From Edaphochlamys debaryana (taxonomy: Eukaryota; Chlorophyta; Chlorophyceae; Chlamydomonadales), in NCBI GenBank assembly GCA_016858145.1, contig JAEHOE010000091.1, forward strand, positions 372,001 through 436,000: a DNA stretch of 64,000 nt. Direction: 5' to 3'. The translations under genes and the position numbers were made by a program. The notes under the pieces were generated by a model. The model had not been told where the DNA came from. It did not search any database and saw only the letters and a program-made list of their open reading frames with translations. The stretch's first letter is position 1. Every line of letters starts with the position of its first letter. Of this stretch, positions 1 to 12,600 are shown piece after piece.

Positions 1-527
1 TTTCCTGCTGGCCTCGCCTTCCTGGCCTGGACCAGGTGCGCGCCGGTGCGGTTCCCCCGAGTGAGGCTCGTGGGAGGAGAGAGCGGCGGGACCGCGAGTC
101 GATCGGCACGGAGACCATACACGTGCGGCGGACCTCTCAACTTCACGCCGCGTTCCGGTTGCTACCTCCAGGGTACCGGTATTGCCGCAATAGAGTTGCA
201 GCGACACCCAGGAAAGTCACACGCGACAAAGTTTGCGCACAGCTGCTCTGCCAGTTTTTTCACAGCTCAATACCCGATACTTCACAAAAACAACAAGTTG
301 CAGGCAGAGAAACGCGAGTGGGGCAAGAATAGGATGTACGAAAAGCCACCTCACCGCCTCCAGCCAGCCACAACAACAGGACACCTTATCGATGAATAGC
401 TGAAATGCTACTCATTCCTATCACAGTATCAAGGCTTGCTCCTACCTGCTCTCCATTTCTCGATCCATGCGGCCGAGTTCCTGTCGCCGGCGTGCGACGT
501 ACTCATAGTGGTAGGCAACATTCCTCT

Positions 528-636
528 ATGCAGCCAGGAAGAGACGCAGCGCCAGGCGCGGTATGGCCTTCGCATCGGGCTGTCCTTGTGGTGCTGCTGG
601 CGACGCTGCTGCTCTGGCTGGCAGCATCTGCAGAGG
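528..636 (+). other. Signal-peptide first exon of the multi-lectin M11 gene
   Basis: The ATG at 528 opens a 36-codon exon: a short basic N-region ending in SHRA, a hydrophobic core VLVVLLATLLLWL, and a small-residue cleavage site ASA before EG. It ends in a consensus GTGAG donor at 637 in phase 1. The exon at 3161 begins with the two bases that complete this codon and reads VSGFVFHEH. This start is preferred over nearby ATGs because it is the only one giving a signal peptide next to a donor. Confidence 0.7.
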
Positions 637-3600
637 GTGAGACGTTATGGGCTTCTAAGACAGTCTTGCCTGCCCAACAAGCGACGTTCCCCTCTGGGAG
701 CGGGGCGGGAGCTGTGCGTTGTGGTCAGGGTATTGAGGGTTTTTAGCAGCGTAGGAGCGCATGGAAGGGTGTTTAGGATGCGTAGGGTGGGCGCGTGATA
801 CGTATAAGTGCAGTTGCGAGCAGACAGGCAGCGCATGGAAGAGTGTGTGTGTGGGGGGGGGGGGAAGGGGCAGGGCTTGAGGGGAGCAACGGAGGGGTGT
901 CACGGGGGGGTCCAATCGGGAAATCCTGGAAAACCGTGTGGCACCCAATCTTTTTCGCTCCAATCCAGTTCTGAGGGCAGTCCAATCTGGCTTCCACCCG
1001 AGGTGCAATCCTCACTCCGCGGGTCAGCAAATCCACGATTAGACCACCCCCCCGGTTTTCCCCCGCGGTCAAGCCAAGTTGCCGGCGCCCCCACAACCGG
1101 TTGAGCCAGCACCACCCCCGGCGGTCAATCCACCGTGACCCCTCAACCCTGCCCCGACTGTGCCCCCGCAGCCCCTCAACTGTGTAGTTCGCTGTACCGT
1201 CGACTGCTCGCAGCTGGCTGCTGTCCACATGGCAAATCGCACGACACGGCACGGCCCCACAGCAGCTGACCCCTGGCAACTTCCCAAGAGTACATACAGT
1301 TGTAAGAGCACTATCCGTGGCTGCCAAGGCTGCTGCTAGGCTGTGTCCGCGTGTCCAAGCACCGAAATGCGCTGCAGCTTCACTTGAACTTGAACCTCGG
1401 ATAGCAAGACGCACATTGCCGGGAACCCGGGGGCGAATAGGCGGAGTTCAACGCCCTGGGTGCGCCATTGGTGCACCTTGCCCGGGTGCACCAAAGGCCG
1501 CGAGGCCGCTCAGCCACCGCACCTAAGGCCTAAGTGTGTATGCCTGTTTGCTTGCGTGGCTCAAGCTGCGTCTTTTGCGGACAGCGCGATGGCGATCGGC
1601 AAACGGACCACGCTGCTTGGCTGCTTTGCGACCGTGAACGTAAAGGAATCATTCAGCAAAGTCTGGCACGGGCCTTGTAGCACCTGCGTGTCGTTTGCTC
1701 ACGACACGCCTTGCTGCACGGCCCGTACGTGTACTGCAGCACTGTGACGAGTGTTCAAGCGTGAGCTGTGCTGCTAAATGGGGGCATGGGGGTGGGGCAG
1801 GGAGAGGGCAATCCCGCTTGCATTGGCGGTGAATCCAGTTCTGTGTGACGGCAAATCTGGCTTTGCCCCCAGGCAAACCCAGGTTGTGCTGGCCCTCCAA
1901 TCCAGTTACGCTGGCTGTCCAATCCCCCGGCCAGTCCAATCCTAGGATACACGGCCCCCAGGAATCGGGTGCCACACGCCCCGACAGGAATCTTCCCCGG
2001 TGTCACCCCTCCTGGAGCAAGGCAGGGGTGTGGGGAGCGGAAACGGCGAATGAAAGATCCAGCTAGGAGGTGCGAAAGGCGTATTGGAGGCAGGTAAGGG
2101 GGGTAACCTCACCCCTGGGAAAACCCAGATAGGTAGAGGGGCGGCTGGAAGGGATTTGTAGGGGAATAAACTTCAGAGGGAGGGGGATGCGGACAGCAGG
2201 GGGTAGAGGGCAAGAGGGGGTGCGTGGGAGGGGTGCGTGGAGTGGATGCGGTGCGTCAATCAACGAATTAGCAGGCGGCAGGGCGGGGATTGCGGGTGGC
2301 AGGGCCGCGAGGTGGCCACCTCATGGAGGTAAGGCTAGCTCGAGCCAGTGAAGTGGGGCTGTCGGCTGGGTGGCTCACGCACCCTCGCTCGCTCGGGGAA
2401 CTACCGGGCGCGAGCGCTTCAGGAGCAGGGCGAGTAAGCAGCCTAGATAGCCCAACAGCTAGAGACATACGGGAGAGTAACGCACACCGGGTTGCAACAC
2501 GTCTTCTCCCTAGAAGCGCACCCGGCCTTGACCTATGCTACGTATGCTGCGCCTAGTCACCAATCGCTTACTGTTGCTACGGGCATGGTGCATGCTATGC
2601 TGAGGAGCTGACCGCCCCCAACCCCAATACCGCAACACTCCCACGCGGGCGGGTCACCAGCACGACCGCATGGCGCAAAGTCAAATCAGACCCAGCCACA
2701 CCGAGCGAGCGAGGATCCAATCTGGAGGGGACGCAGGGGTCAGGAGGGTGGGGAACCGCGTATCGGCATTTGGACACAGCCAGAGCGGGTAGAACCTCGC
2801 CTACCTCGGCCCGCCAGGAATGCCGTTACGGGGACGGAGGTATACCGGCCGCCGCTTCATAGGACCCGTGAGGGGAAGCATGTCCTGCGTTTGAATTGAG
2901 GGGCGGGCTGCTGCTGCGTTGGGCCTCGCATCCGCATTCCCGGGGGATGGCAAAAAGAGAGGGAAGGGAGGTGCGAGAGGCTTACAGGGCAGCGGGGTCA
3001 GGACGATGGATGGAAGTTCGTGGCCTGCGGGTCTGTCGTCCTCACCCTCGGGGCGGCCGCCCTTCATTTCATGCTGCCCAACTACATCTGCCACCAGGTC
3101 AACCCCTACCGCAAAACCCCTCTTGCCTGCCGTAACCCCCAGGTCAAGGTTGCCCAACAGTGTCGGGCTTTGTCTTCCATGAGCACATGGACCTGTTCGG
3201 CTACGACATCCGCTGTGCCAACCGGACCGCCGGAACGACTGCGTTCGACGTGGCAGGACTGTGCGATACTGACCCCACGTGCCTAGCCTTCAACCTCTGG
3301 GGTGGCAGCTACCCCCCATCCTACTGCCTTAAGTACAGCAGAACGGGTTCGATGATTAACCAGAGTGGGGACAGCATGAAGGACAGCTGCCTGGGCACCT
3401 ACATCCGAGGTATGCCTGCTCCGGGAAGAAAGAAAGGAGCGAGGAGAGTAGGTGCGGGCGAGGTAGGGTGCAGGGAGGTGGATGGACTGAAAACTGTTGC
3501 AGTCACATTGGGGAGCTATGTCGTACATTGTTTTGCGTATCGTGCTCATCACCTGTCTCATGGGAGCTTAATCCTGGCCCCTCTGCCACAGCATCTCTTC

Positions 3601-6600
3601 CGCCGATGCCCCCACGGCCGCCGGCGCCTCCTTTACCCCCGCCCAACCCCCCGATGCCACCATCACCGGCACGGCCACCGCCCCGGCCCAGGCCTCCGCT
3701 GCCGCCAGGTATGTGACCTCCATACGTCTTGAGGGGCGAGGTTACCTTGCATGGGATACTAGTCACTGGGCAGCGCATCGGCTATGAGGTTGAAGCCATA
3801 ATTAGGACTTGCGGGAAGGCTGCGGGAAGACCGGCGGGATAGAGGGCAGCCGGATTAGCTAGATTAGCCGGATGTTGGGGGGGTACTGTAGGAGGGGCTT
3901 CCAAGTGCTTGTGTGCCCTGTGCTCTATCTGACCGAGCATTCTCCGCCTACGCTGTCCCCAGGTGTCTGCCAGGAGTACGAGGGGTACATTGCAATGCCA
4001 AACGTTGACCACCCGGGTGGTGAGCGATCGAGGGCAGGGGGCGGGAGATACCTTGCTTGTCTTCACGTCTACATAATGTGTTGGCTCCCTTTGCGTGCAG
4101 ATGACATTTCAAATCACGGCACGGCCCAAAACGCCTTCGTGGCCTGCAGCCAGCGTGTCGACTGCCAGGCATTCGACTCCGGCGGCTGGATCAAGTCAGC
4201 GGCATCCGTGACCAGCAGGCACACGGGGCTGTGTTTTTGGCAAAAGTGGAACGGCAAGTTACTCTGCAAGCCTTACCAGTCTAGCGGGTGCACTGTCAGC
4301 GCCGCCAATGATAGCGCAGCACGCCTATCAACTTCGTATTGATAATGTCGCTTCGCACCCAAGGCGCTCTTAATCTGGCTCGTGGGAAGCCGGTCTACTC
4401 CTCATCATTGGCCATCACTCGACCCGATTGGTGCGGAGGAGTGTGCCTCCTCTCCAGCCTGGTTGACGGGGACACGTATCTGCGCTGGGTACACACGGCG
4501 GCACTCGATTACACGCCGTGGTGAGTCAACGGATCCCCGTTCCCCTTTGAGCAGTGGATGATGGCCGATGCTCAATTGCCACGCAGGGTATCTGTCGACC
4601 TCGGACTCCAGTATGCAATTTCGCAGGTCATCATTTACCAGATGTGGGTCTGAGGCAGGGTTCAACGTCTGTGGAATGATGCGCCACGCAGCATAGGTTA
4701 CACGCGGCACGCTCCTTACCTTCTGCTCCCCCGCCCCCTGCTCCTACACCCATGCCTACAGAGCTTGGCCAACCTACAGCAATCTGTTAACTCGACTTCG
4801 AGATGCTGAGCTGCGTATTGGGGACAGCCCCGTGGAGCGCAATGGGTCAAACCTGAGGGCTAACCCGCTCGTTTGGAAGCAAGCCCCCAGCGCAGTTGCT
4901 GGGCAGGTCATCCCCATCAGCCTTGCGGGCGCGCAGGGGCGGTGGGTCACCTTGCAAAACAGAAATCCTGAGCCTATCGCAAACGGCAACTATTTTCTGC
5001 ATGTGGCCGAACTCGTGGTGTACGGTATGACAACATTGACGGGTAGGCTGAAGAAAGAGGGACTTGAAGCTCGCTCGGACCCGCACGCCAACCTTGCGCA
5101 AACCCCACAGAGCAACTAACCCCAGCGCCGGGGGCAGCATAAAAGAGGTCGCTCACCAGCAGCTTCAATACCGGTATGCCTTCTCGACCGCACGCAGGCT
5201 GCATTCGACCCAACTGGTGGTGCATCCACGCGGGCTCTACTGTTGAAATTATGGATTGCAACGCTGATGGGCTCAAAGAGGTGATTTGTACGGACACATC
5301 TGGTCAACGTGGAGTCTTATCAAGTTCAAGGGGCTGCAGGCCCAGCGAGGCTTTGACTGGATGGCCGAATGCGCCCCGCACATATTGCCCAGCCAAGTGG
5401 CTCACACGTGAGTGCTGCATGCGTCGATAAAGTTGAGCGTGTCCGTGAGTGAACCGCATGTACTGTTGTGTAATCACGGGTCCCTTCCTTGCAGCGTCGC
5501 CACCGCCCAGGCCTCCGCGGCCACCCGCGCCGCCCAATCCCCCGCCCATGCCTCCGACCCTACCGTCACCGCCCCAGCCGCCGCCTCGACCCAAGCCGCC
5601 GCGACCGCCAGCAGGTGCCTGCCAAGAATTTGATGGCTACATCGGGCTGGCCAACGTTGACCACAACGGTGGTGAGGACGCTTTGTCTCATCTCATTGCT
5701 CATCTCGTCTATCTGTTCAATTTGACCTCAACGGCTGACGTTTGAATGAATAACGCAGCCGACATTGCGTATCATCCTCCAATACAAAGTGCTTTCGAGG
5801 CCTGCAATCAGCGCGTCGAGTGCCAAGGCTTTAATTCGGATGGCTGGATAAAGAGCAACACAACCGTGTCTGAAACCAAATGGGGGCTGTGTTTGTGGCA
5901 AAGGAGCAACGGTGAGCGGCACCTGTGATGTTAGGATGGCAGCTTGCTATGGGTTTGGCAGGCGCAATAGCATGCAAATGGTACGCGTCCACCGATTTGA
6001 TTGCTGCAGCGCCACCCCTATCTCCGCCAAAGCGCCCGACACCACCAGCGCCGCCCCGACCTCCGCCAAAGCCTCCTCTGGCTCCAGGTGTCGGGCTATG
6101 TTGACTTAGTTTGACTAAGTTCAAGCACGCATGCACTCTTCAAGGAGGTCAGTGGCCTCAACTCGCCTCTCTCCAGGGATCTCACACGTGCCTTTTTCAA
6201 TTTGCAGGAGCATGCCCCGTACTGGCTGGTTACACGTTTTTTGAACAACTGGAGCTGTCGGGCTATGACCTCGCATGTGCCCTCATGTCTAACAAGACTG
6301 TGGAAGACATTGCCAACATCTGCACCGCGGACTCACGCTGCCGGGCATTCAGTGTGCATTGCTACATGGCCAATTGCACAAACCATCTGAGCATCGGCCC
6401 TCGCTACTGCTTAAAATTTGTCCAGACAGGGACATTTACAAACAACAGTCTCAATAACATGCGGTTGCCCTGCTTGGGGACATTCATTGGGCTTGGTAAG
6501 CACGCAAGCAAGCAAGCTATTATGTGCGTAATCTCGTTCTAGTCGCCAATTGAACTAAAAGAACTCACGCCCAACTTGCCGCCGGGGCTCTTAGGATCCC

Positions 6601-9600
6601 CGCCGCCGTCACCATCACCGCCATCATCACGGCCGTTGCCAGGTGCATGCAATAAATTGTATCGGTAGCTGACGTCTGGTATTGAGGCTTCACCAGCAGC
6701 CAGAGAGTGAGGCGTTGTGTGTGCAGGCTTGCCATTTCCGCCTTCACCGCGACCTCCGCCATCACCATTACCACCACTACCTCAGTCACTACCATCGCCC
6801 TCCTCTCCAGGTGTAGCAGTGGACTGCGTAGACTGCGTGCGCATGCCGTGGAGATGTGGGAAACACTAGAGAGCCATAGGGAGGGAGACGTTATGCCAGT
6901 TGGCGCGTTCTGATGGGCACAGTGTTGGTTCCTGGGCGTCCAAAGTGTTCAATTAGTCCCAATTACTTGATACTCACCTCGACCCGGGCGGTCTTCCCAA
7001 CCAATGCGCAGTAATTGCCTGCCTGACTTTTGATGGCTACACGGCCCTGGCTAACGCGGTCCACTGGGGCGGTAAGGCGATGTATTGAGGCTGCATGATG
7101 AATGCTAGTGAGATGCACAAGACCGTATGACCTCATCTCTCGCCCCGCCGCATACCGCAGATACCATTGGAACATTTGCTACACCTGAGCTATCTTTTGC
7201 GGCTTGCAGCCAGCGGGAGTCGTGCAAGGGGTTTGTCACCTTCTTACGCGGACTGGGAGCAACGGTACTGGACACGACGGTCGACGAAGTTGTCTTGGGC
7301 GCATGCCTGTATGTGAAGGTTCCCAGTAAGAATGGCGGGGCGTGTGCATCTGCAGTCTAAAGCCCTACACACACATTTTACCTTGACAATGTAAATTACG
7401 TGCAGGGCCGTGCATGTGGGAGTCACAACTTTATGGAATCTCACAAGCTGGCAGTCGGTTTAGTGACTTGGACGCGGCTGACCTTGGAAACCGACAGAGT
7501 GAGTGATATGCTTCGAGCAGAGGTAGATGCCGCCTCGCCCTAACAGTATTCCCATCCCGCGACCTTACTTCTTGTGCCTGCTCTTTCCCTGCTAGTAAGC
7601 AAAATCTTCTGGACGCACGGGGTTTGGATTCAAAGCATTCGGTTTCAATATGGAGGCGTCTTTGGCCCAACGTATGGTTCTGCCAATGCAACGGGTCGTA
7701 CTGGAGCGGGCAGCGTGACATTTGCACTCGGCGAGCTCATCACAGGCGTAGTCGTGTACGCCTATGCTTCAGCGGACCAGAATGTTGCACGCATTGAGCT
7801 GCGCACAACGCTGAATAGAACTCTTGCAGTTGGAAGCACACGACCCATCCAAGCACCGGAAGACTACATGAAGACACCACTGCTCAGACCTCTCCATCCG
7901 GCCACCTGCAATAGCACACGTGAAAACGGGCACCTGGTGTCTATATCGGGGCGGTTCGACACTCAGGAGCTGAAAGCGCTGGCCTTCATTTGGTCGTGGT
8001 CTCAGCTGCCGTCCAGTAAGACGTTCTTATTACGCGTAACAGTGTTGGCACATAAACCAATAAATAAATGATCTCCAATTATCATTGCAATGCTCGTTCA
8101 GGCATTTCACAACCAATCAAGCCGCCCTCGCCATCCCCTCCTCAGCCCCCCTCCCCACCTCAGCCCCCCTCGCCACCCACTCTAGGCAAGTGCGACGCAT
8201 GCGGAGAACCTTGCTCAAAGCACATGTATGTCCATCTGGGACTTGACGGCTGATTGTCCCGTTGTAGGTCAGGCTTGCATCTGGGAGTCTGGTTTGTATG
8301 GGGGCTCGAGCCCATCTGGCCTCCGAGGGGTTCCCTTCAGCGATTTGCCTCTGGCAGAGAGCGGCTACAAGCCAAGTGCGTGTAGCTTGCCAGAAATAGA
8401 TGCATGCACACGGTTGGTTTCAGTATATATAACACCTGAAGGTTGCGCTTTCATCCGTGCCGCCAGTCACCCGCGTTGCGTCATGGAGTGGAGACTGGAT
8501 GGATAAGATCCAGTTCCAGTACGGAGATGTCAACGGGACCGCGCACGGTGGCAGCGGGGGCGGAGGCCAGTCTGTCAATATCGCTCGAGGCGAGCTCATC
8601 ACAGCCGTCACTGTGTACACAGCTCCCGCGCCATGGGAATCAACTTCCAACGTTGCCCGGCTTGAGCTGGTCACAACAAACAGGACGGTTGCTATTGGCA
8701 GCGTACGCCCCTTGGCGGACCTGCAGTACTTCATCAAGTGGCCGTTGCTTGAACCTACCTTGCCAGCGGCCTGTCCTTTGAGGAATGGAGTAAAGCGGCT
8801 CATTGCTATCTCTGGGCGAAGCGATAACTACGTGAAAGGCATAGCCTTCATCTGGGCGTGGCTGCCACCACCACCAGGTACAGATGCGCAAAGATGCGAG
8901 ATGAACGTCCGACCTTATTCGTCTGAGCTCATCCTATATGTGGATTCTGGATAGATTCTCGCCTTCGTCCCATGTGTTGCAGGCACATTGTCGCCGCCAC
9001 CGCCGCAGCCGTTGCCCCCACCTAAGCCTCCGCGACCACCAGGTAGGTGACGCAATAGAAAGATGTTACAATCCTATTTCAACAGTATACTTGGACCAGG
9101 CCCGAGCAACGTGTCCCATCCATCCTGGGTTTTCTGCCGTGCACAGGGCCGCCTCTACCCGCCAACCTCACCAACCTGGCACGCGGAGCTCCCGCCTATG
9201 CGTCCAGCTCTTGGGGCTGTGGGCTATGGGGACCAGAGAACGCCGTTGACGGCAAGGGCGCTGCCAGCATCTACGACGGTACGCAGTTGCATTGTCTGAC
9301 GTACCTGGTGTGCTTCGTGCTAAGCCCAAATTTCATGACAACTGCTGCAGTTTTCCACACTTCTATCGGTGACACGCAACAGTGGCTGTCCATACGGATC
9401 AGCCCAGAGGGGTCATTGTCCAGCGTTTATCGCATTGTGCTCAGAAACCGCGTGGACTGGTGAGCCTTGCTCCCCACAAGCAACCAGTTGTACAAGGACG
9501 TTTAGCGTATCTGCGCTCTTTGCAGTTGCGGCGAGCAGCTGTCACGCGCCCAGATCCGTGTGGGCACAAGGGCGGTCACAAGCCAAGATGACTTCTGGAG

Positions 9601-12600
9601 TTTCGCTGAAAACACATTGGTCTGGGAGCTTCAAGGGAACGGCAGAACTGGCGCGGTGTACAACATCACATTGTACGAGCCAGTCGTAGGGCAGTGGCTG
9701 ACTGTGCAGAACAACCTTGAAGGTGACGATGTGCATGGGATGTGCACAGTCCGCGGAGCTTGTCCATTTTGTCACGCTGCTAGTGTATGTGCGTGTATCC
9801 TGAGCGGACCGCCACTACTGTCCACAGGAGGCTCTCAATACCTAAGCCTTCTCGAAGTGGAGGTGTATGGCATCGTGGTTCCCAGTAAGTAAGGTTTTGC
9901 CGAGGCATGGTTCTTATTTTCGCAGGATACTGCGGGTTGCGGGTTGACACTCTGTGTTTATGTGCACGCACTTCCTCAGATCCACCTCCACCCCCCATCC
10001 CCCCAACGCCACCGCCCAGCCCGTCGCCCCCCAAGCCTCTCCCGCCCAGCCCATTGCCCCCAAGCCCTTCTCCTCCTTGGCCTAGCCCACCGCCTCCCCC
10101 GCCAACTCCCCCGCTGCCGCCAGGAGCTATAGGTGAAGACTGCACATTGCATTACTAACGCGCATAACATTACAGTACCTTTTTGAACTTGTTGTCCTCA
10201 TGTGACCATGCAGGTTTGCCACCTGGCCTCAACCCGGATGTTGCACACTTTGATGCAACCCGTGGCGTCGGAACGTCTGAGGCCAGCGAACGAGTTCTGA
10301 CTTGGCAGGACTTGCAACTGGACAGCGGTCAGGTTCTGAGCTTTACTGGTGACTGCCAGTATGACAAGGATGCCTCAGCTGGGGCATTTGGTAGCATTCG
10401 CATGGATGGTGGCACGTGCCGCTGCCAGCTCGCCCCTGAGCTTGTAAACTGGAACCAATCAGCACAAGTAAGGGAAGGCAATCAATGGACAGCATGCTGT
10501 ATGGCACGATGTCGACTCCAAGCCCTGTGTCCCCCCCTGACTTTGTCCACGCAGGCGCCTTTCACAATTGTGACCATCTATAAAGCGGAACGGAGGCAGA
10601 GCGATGCCGATGATGAGCAGCCAGCTGGCTTTCCCTTAGTGCTCTTGAACTCACATGCTACCACCCCTGACCCCAGTAACTTGAGTACAGCCGAGCTGGT
10701 CTTTGGCGCGGGGTACGACCTGTATCGTGATGGGCGTGGCTCAACTTACATCAAGGGCTCAGCGGGGCCATCCTTTCAGGTAGGCTCCATCACAGGTTGC
10801 TTGGCAAGTGGGGGAGCCTGAGTTCATCGCATGCATATGCCCGTCTGCTTTCTCTCTACTGTCACAGTACCGCGGCAAGGCTACGTATGGGTCATGGACA
10901 ATGAGCGCACTGGTTCGAAACCCAGGCGGCACTTCAGGACAGCTGTTCGGGATCATGCCTCATGGGCCCAACGACACTGCTGTACTCACAACTCTCTCCA
11001 AGTTTGAAAACCAGATAGCCCTGGCCATCCGGGGCGTCGGGCTGTCTGTGGGCAGCGACGCTGAGAGCTCATCATACTTCAAGGGCCGAATCGCTCGTGT
11101 GCTTATCTACAGCCGCGCTCTAAGCCAATCAGAGCTGGCTCAGCTGTACAACGCGCATGCCTCCGTCTTTGGCTGGGGAACCGTATTTGCATCCCCACAA
11201 GGTGTGTTTCACTTCTTGTCCAAGTCAAGATACCAGGAGTATCTAAAAGCGTGTACCTAGGGAATACCATACCATCCCCCCGATTACTACTACTTACTTG
11301 GAGCATCAGCATCTAGCTATCCAAATAAAACTTTATATCCAAGGAGCATCTACCTTTCACCCCTTGCTTACGAGTTGCTCCATCCTGCACGTGGCCTGCA
11401 GTTCCGAGACTGCAACTGAGCTCATCCTTCTGCGGTTTCAACTCAAATATAATGGTCGTCACAAGTGACGAGGGCGGGCCAGGACTCCTTCAGCCCATCA
11501 GTGTCGTGTCTGCCCGTGGAGGGGACATCTTGCTGGCACTTCAGTCCACGTACGCTGGTGGCCGCAAAGGATCTTGGCACGGGAGCAGCGCCAGTGACCT
11601 TACCCGAGCGCCCGCGGTGTACAGCTCCAGCAGCCTTGACCTCAGCTCAGCGTCTGTCGGCAGAATCTCAGCTGTGAGCGCGTGCTGCTCACCGGACGCG
11701 CAGTTGGGTTATGGCGTACAGGCCATCCGCTTCAGGACCAGTGCCGGCAGCCTCCTGGTTCTTGGCAGCCCGGACCTCTGCGACCGCCCTCAGCCCTGGG
11801 TCGCCGTGCCGGCAGGCTACACGTTGTATGGCTTCCGGACGAACTCGCTTCCGTATACGGGTTATCTCGGTTACGAGCTGCATCTGACGACACAGCTTCC
11901 CGCGTGGATTCATAGGATCGCATTTGCCTTCACCGCTGGTGGGTAGCTTCAGCATGCTCGTACACACATATCATATTAGAGTACCTCACTTTGTCGTTTT
12001 GGTTGTGCAGGGCTTTCCAACGCTTCAGCCCCGCCAGCGCCGTGGTCCCCTCCACCTGGGCCGCCCCTTCCTCCTTCACCACGTGAAGCAGCAAACCGAC
12101 CCAATGCAACAGGTAGTCTGCCAATGCAACAAACGGCAGAACCTCACTGAGCTTACTTGCTTGTCGCACACATCGCTGCTTCGCAGTCCTTCCGGCTGGC
12201 CTCATGCCCGATGTGGCATACTTTGACGGGGCTAGAGACGTGGTACTGAACGCAACAACCAAGCGGCCCGCTGCATGGCAGGACGTCATGCATAACTCGA
12301 GCCGCCCTCAGCAGCTAGAACTTCAGGGTTCCTGCGCCCATGACAACGTCACGGCGGATGGGGGATACGGCAGCATCCGAATGGACGGAACAACGTGCTA
12401 TGCCAGGTGTGCATCCGATCAAGGCGCACATACATAGGCATGTGGCCGTCCTTACGTTTGAGGTGCTTCATGCGTGCAGATTAAACAATGACCTTGCAAA
12501 CTGGAGCGCAGCTCCGGACGCACCTTTCACGGTTGTAGTGATACACAAAGCAGACCCTGGTACCATTGCGGCTGCGCTATTGCACATCAGCCACACAGCA

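Noticed and set aside
773..1414. 213-codon minus-strand frame
   Set aside because: Low complexity, no domain, and it lies within the first intron of the plus-strand gene.
3592..10129. Pherophorin identity based on Pro-rich stretches
   Set aside because: The Pro-rich exons are short linkers between lectin and PAN-like modules. The flanking pherophorin domains with their Cys pattern are not present.
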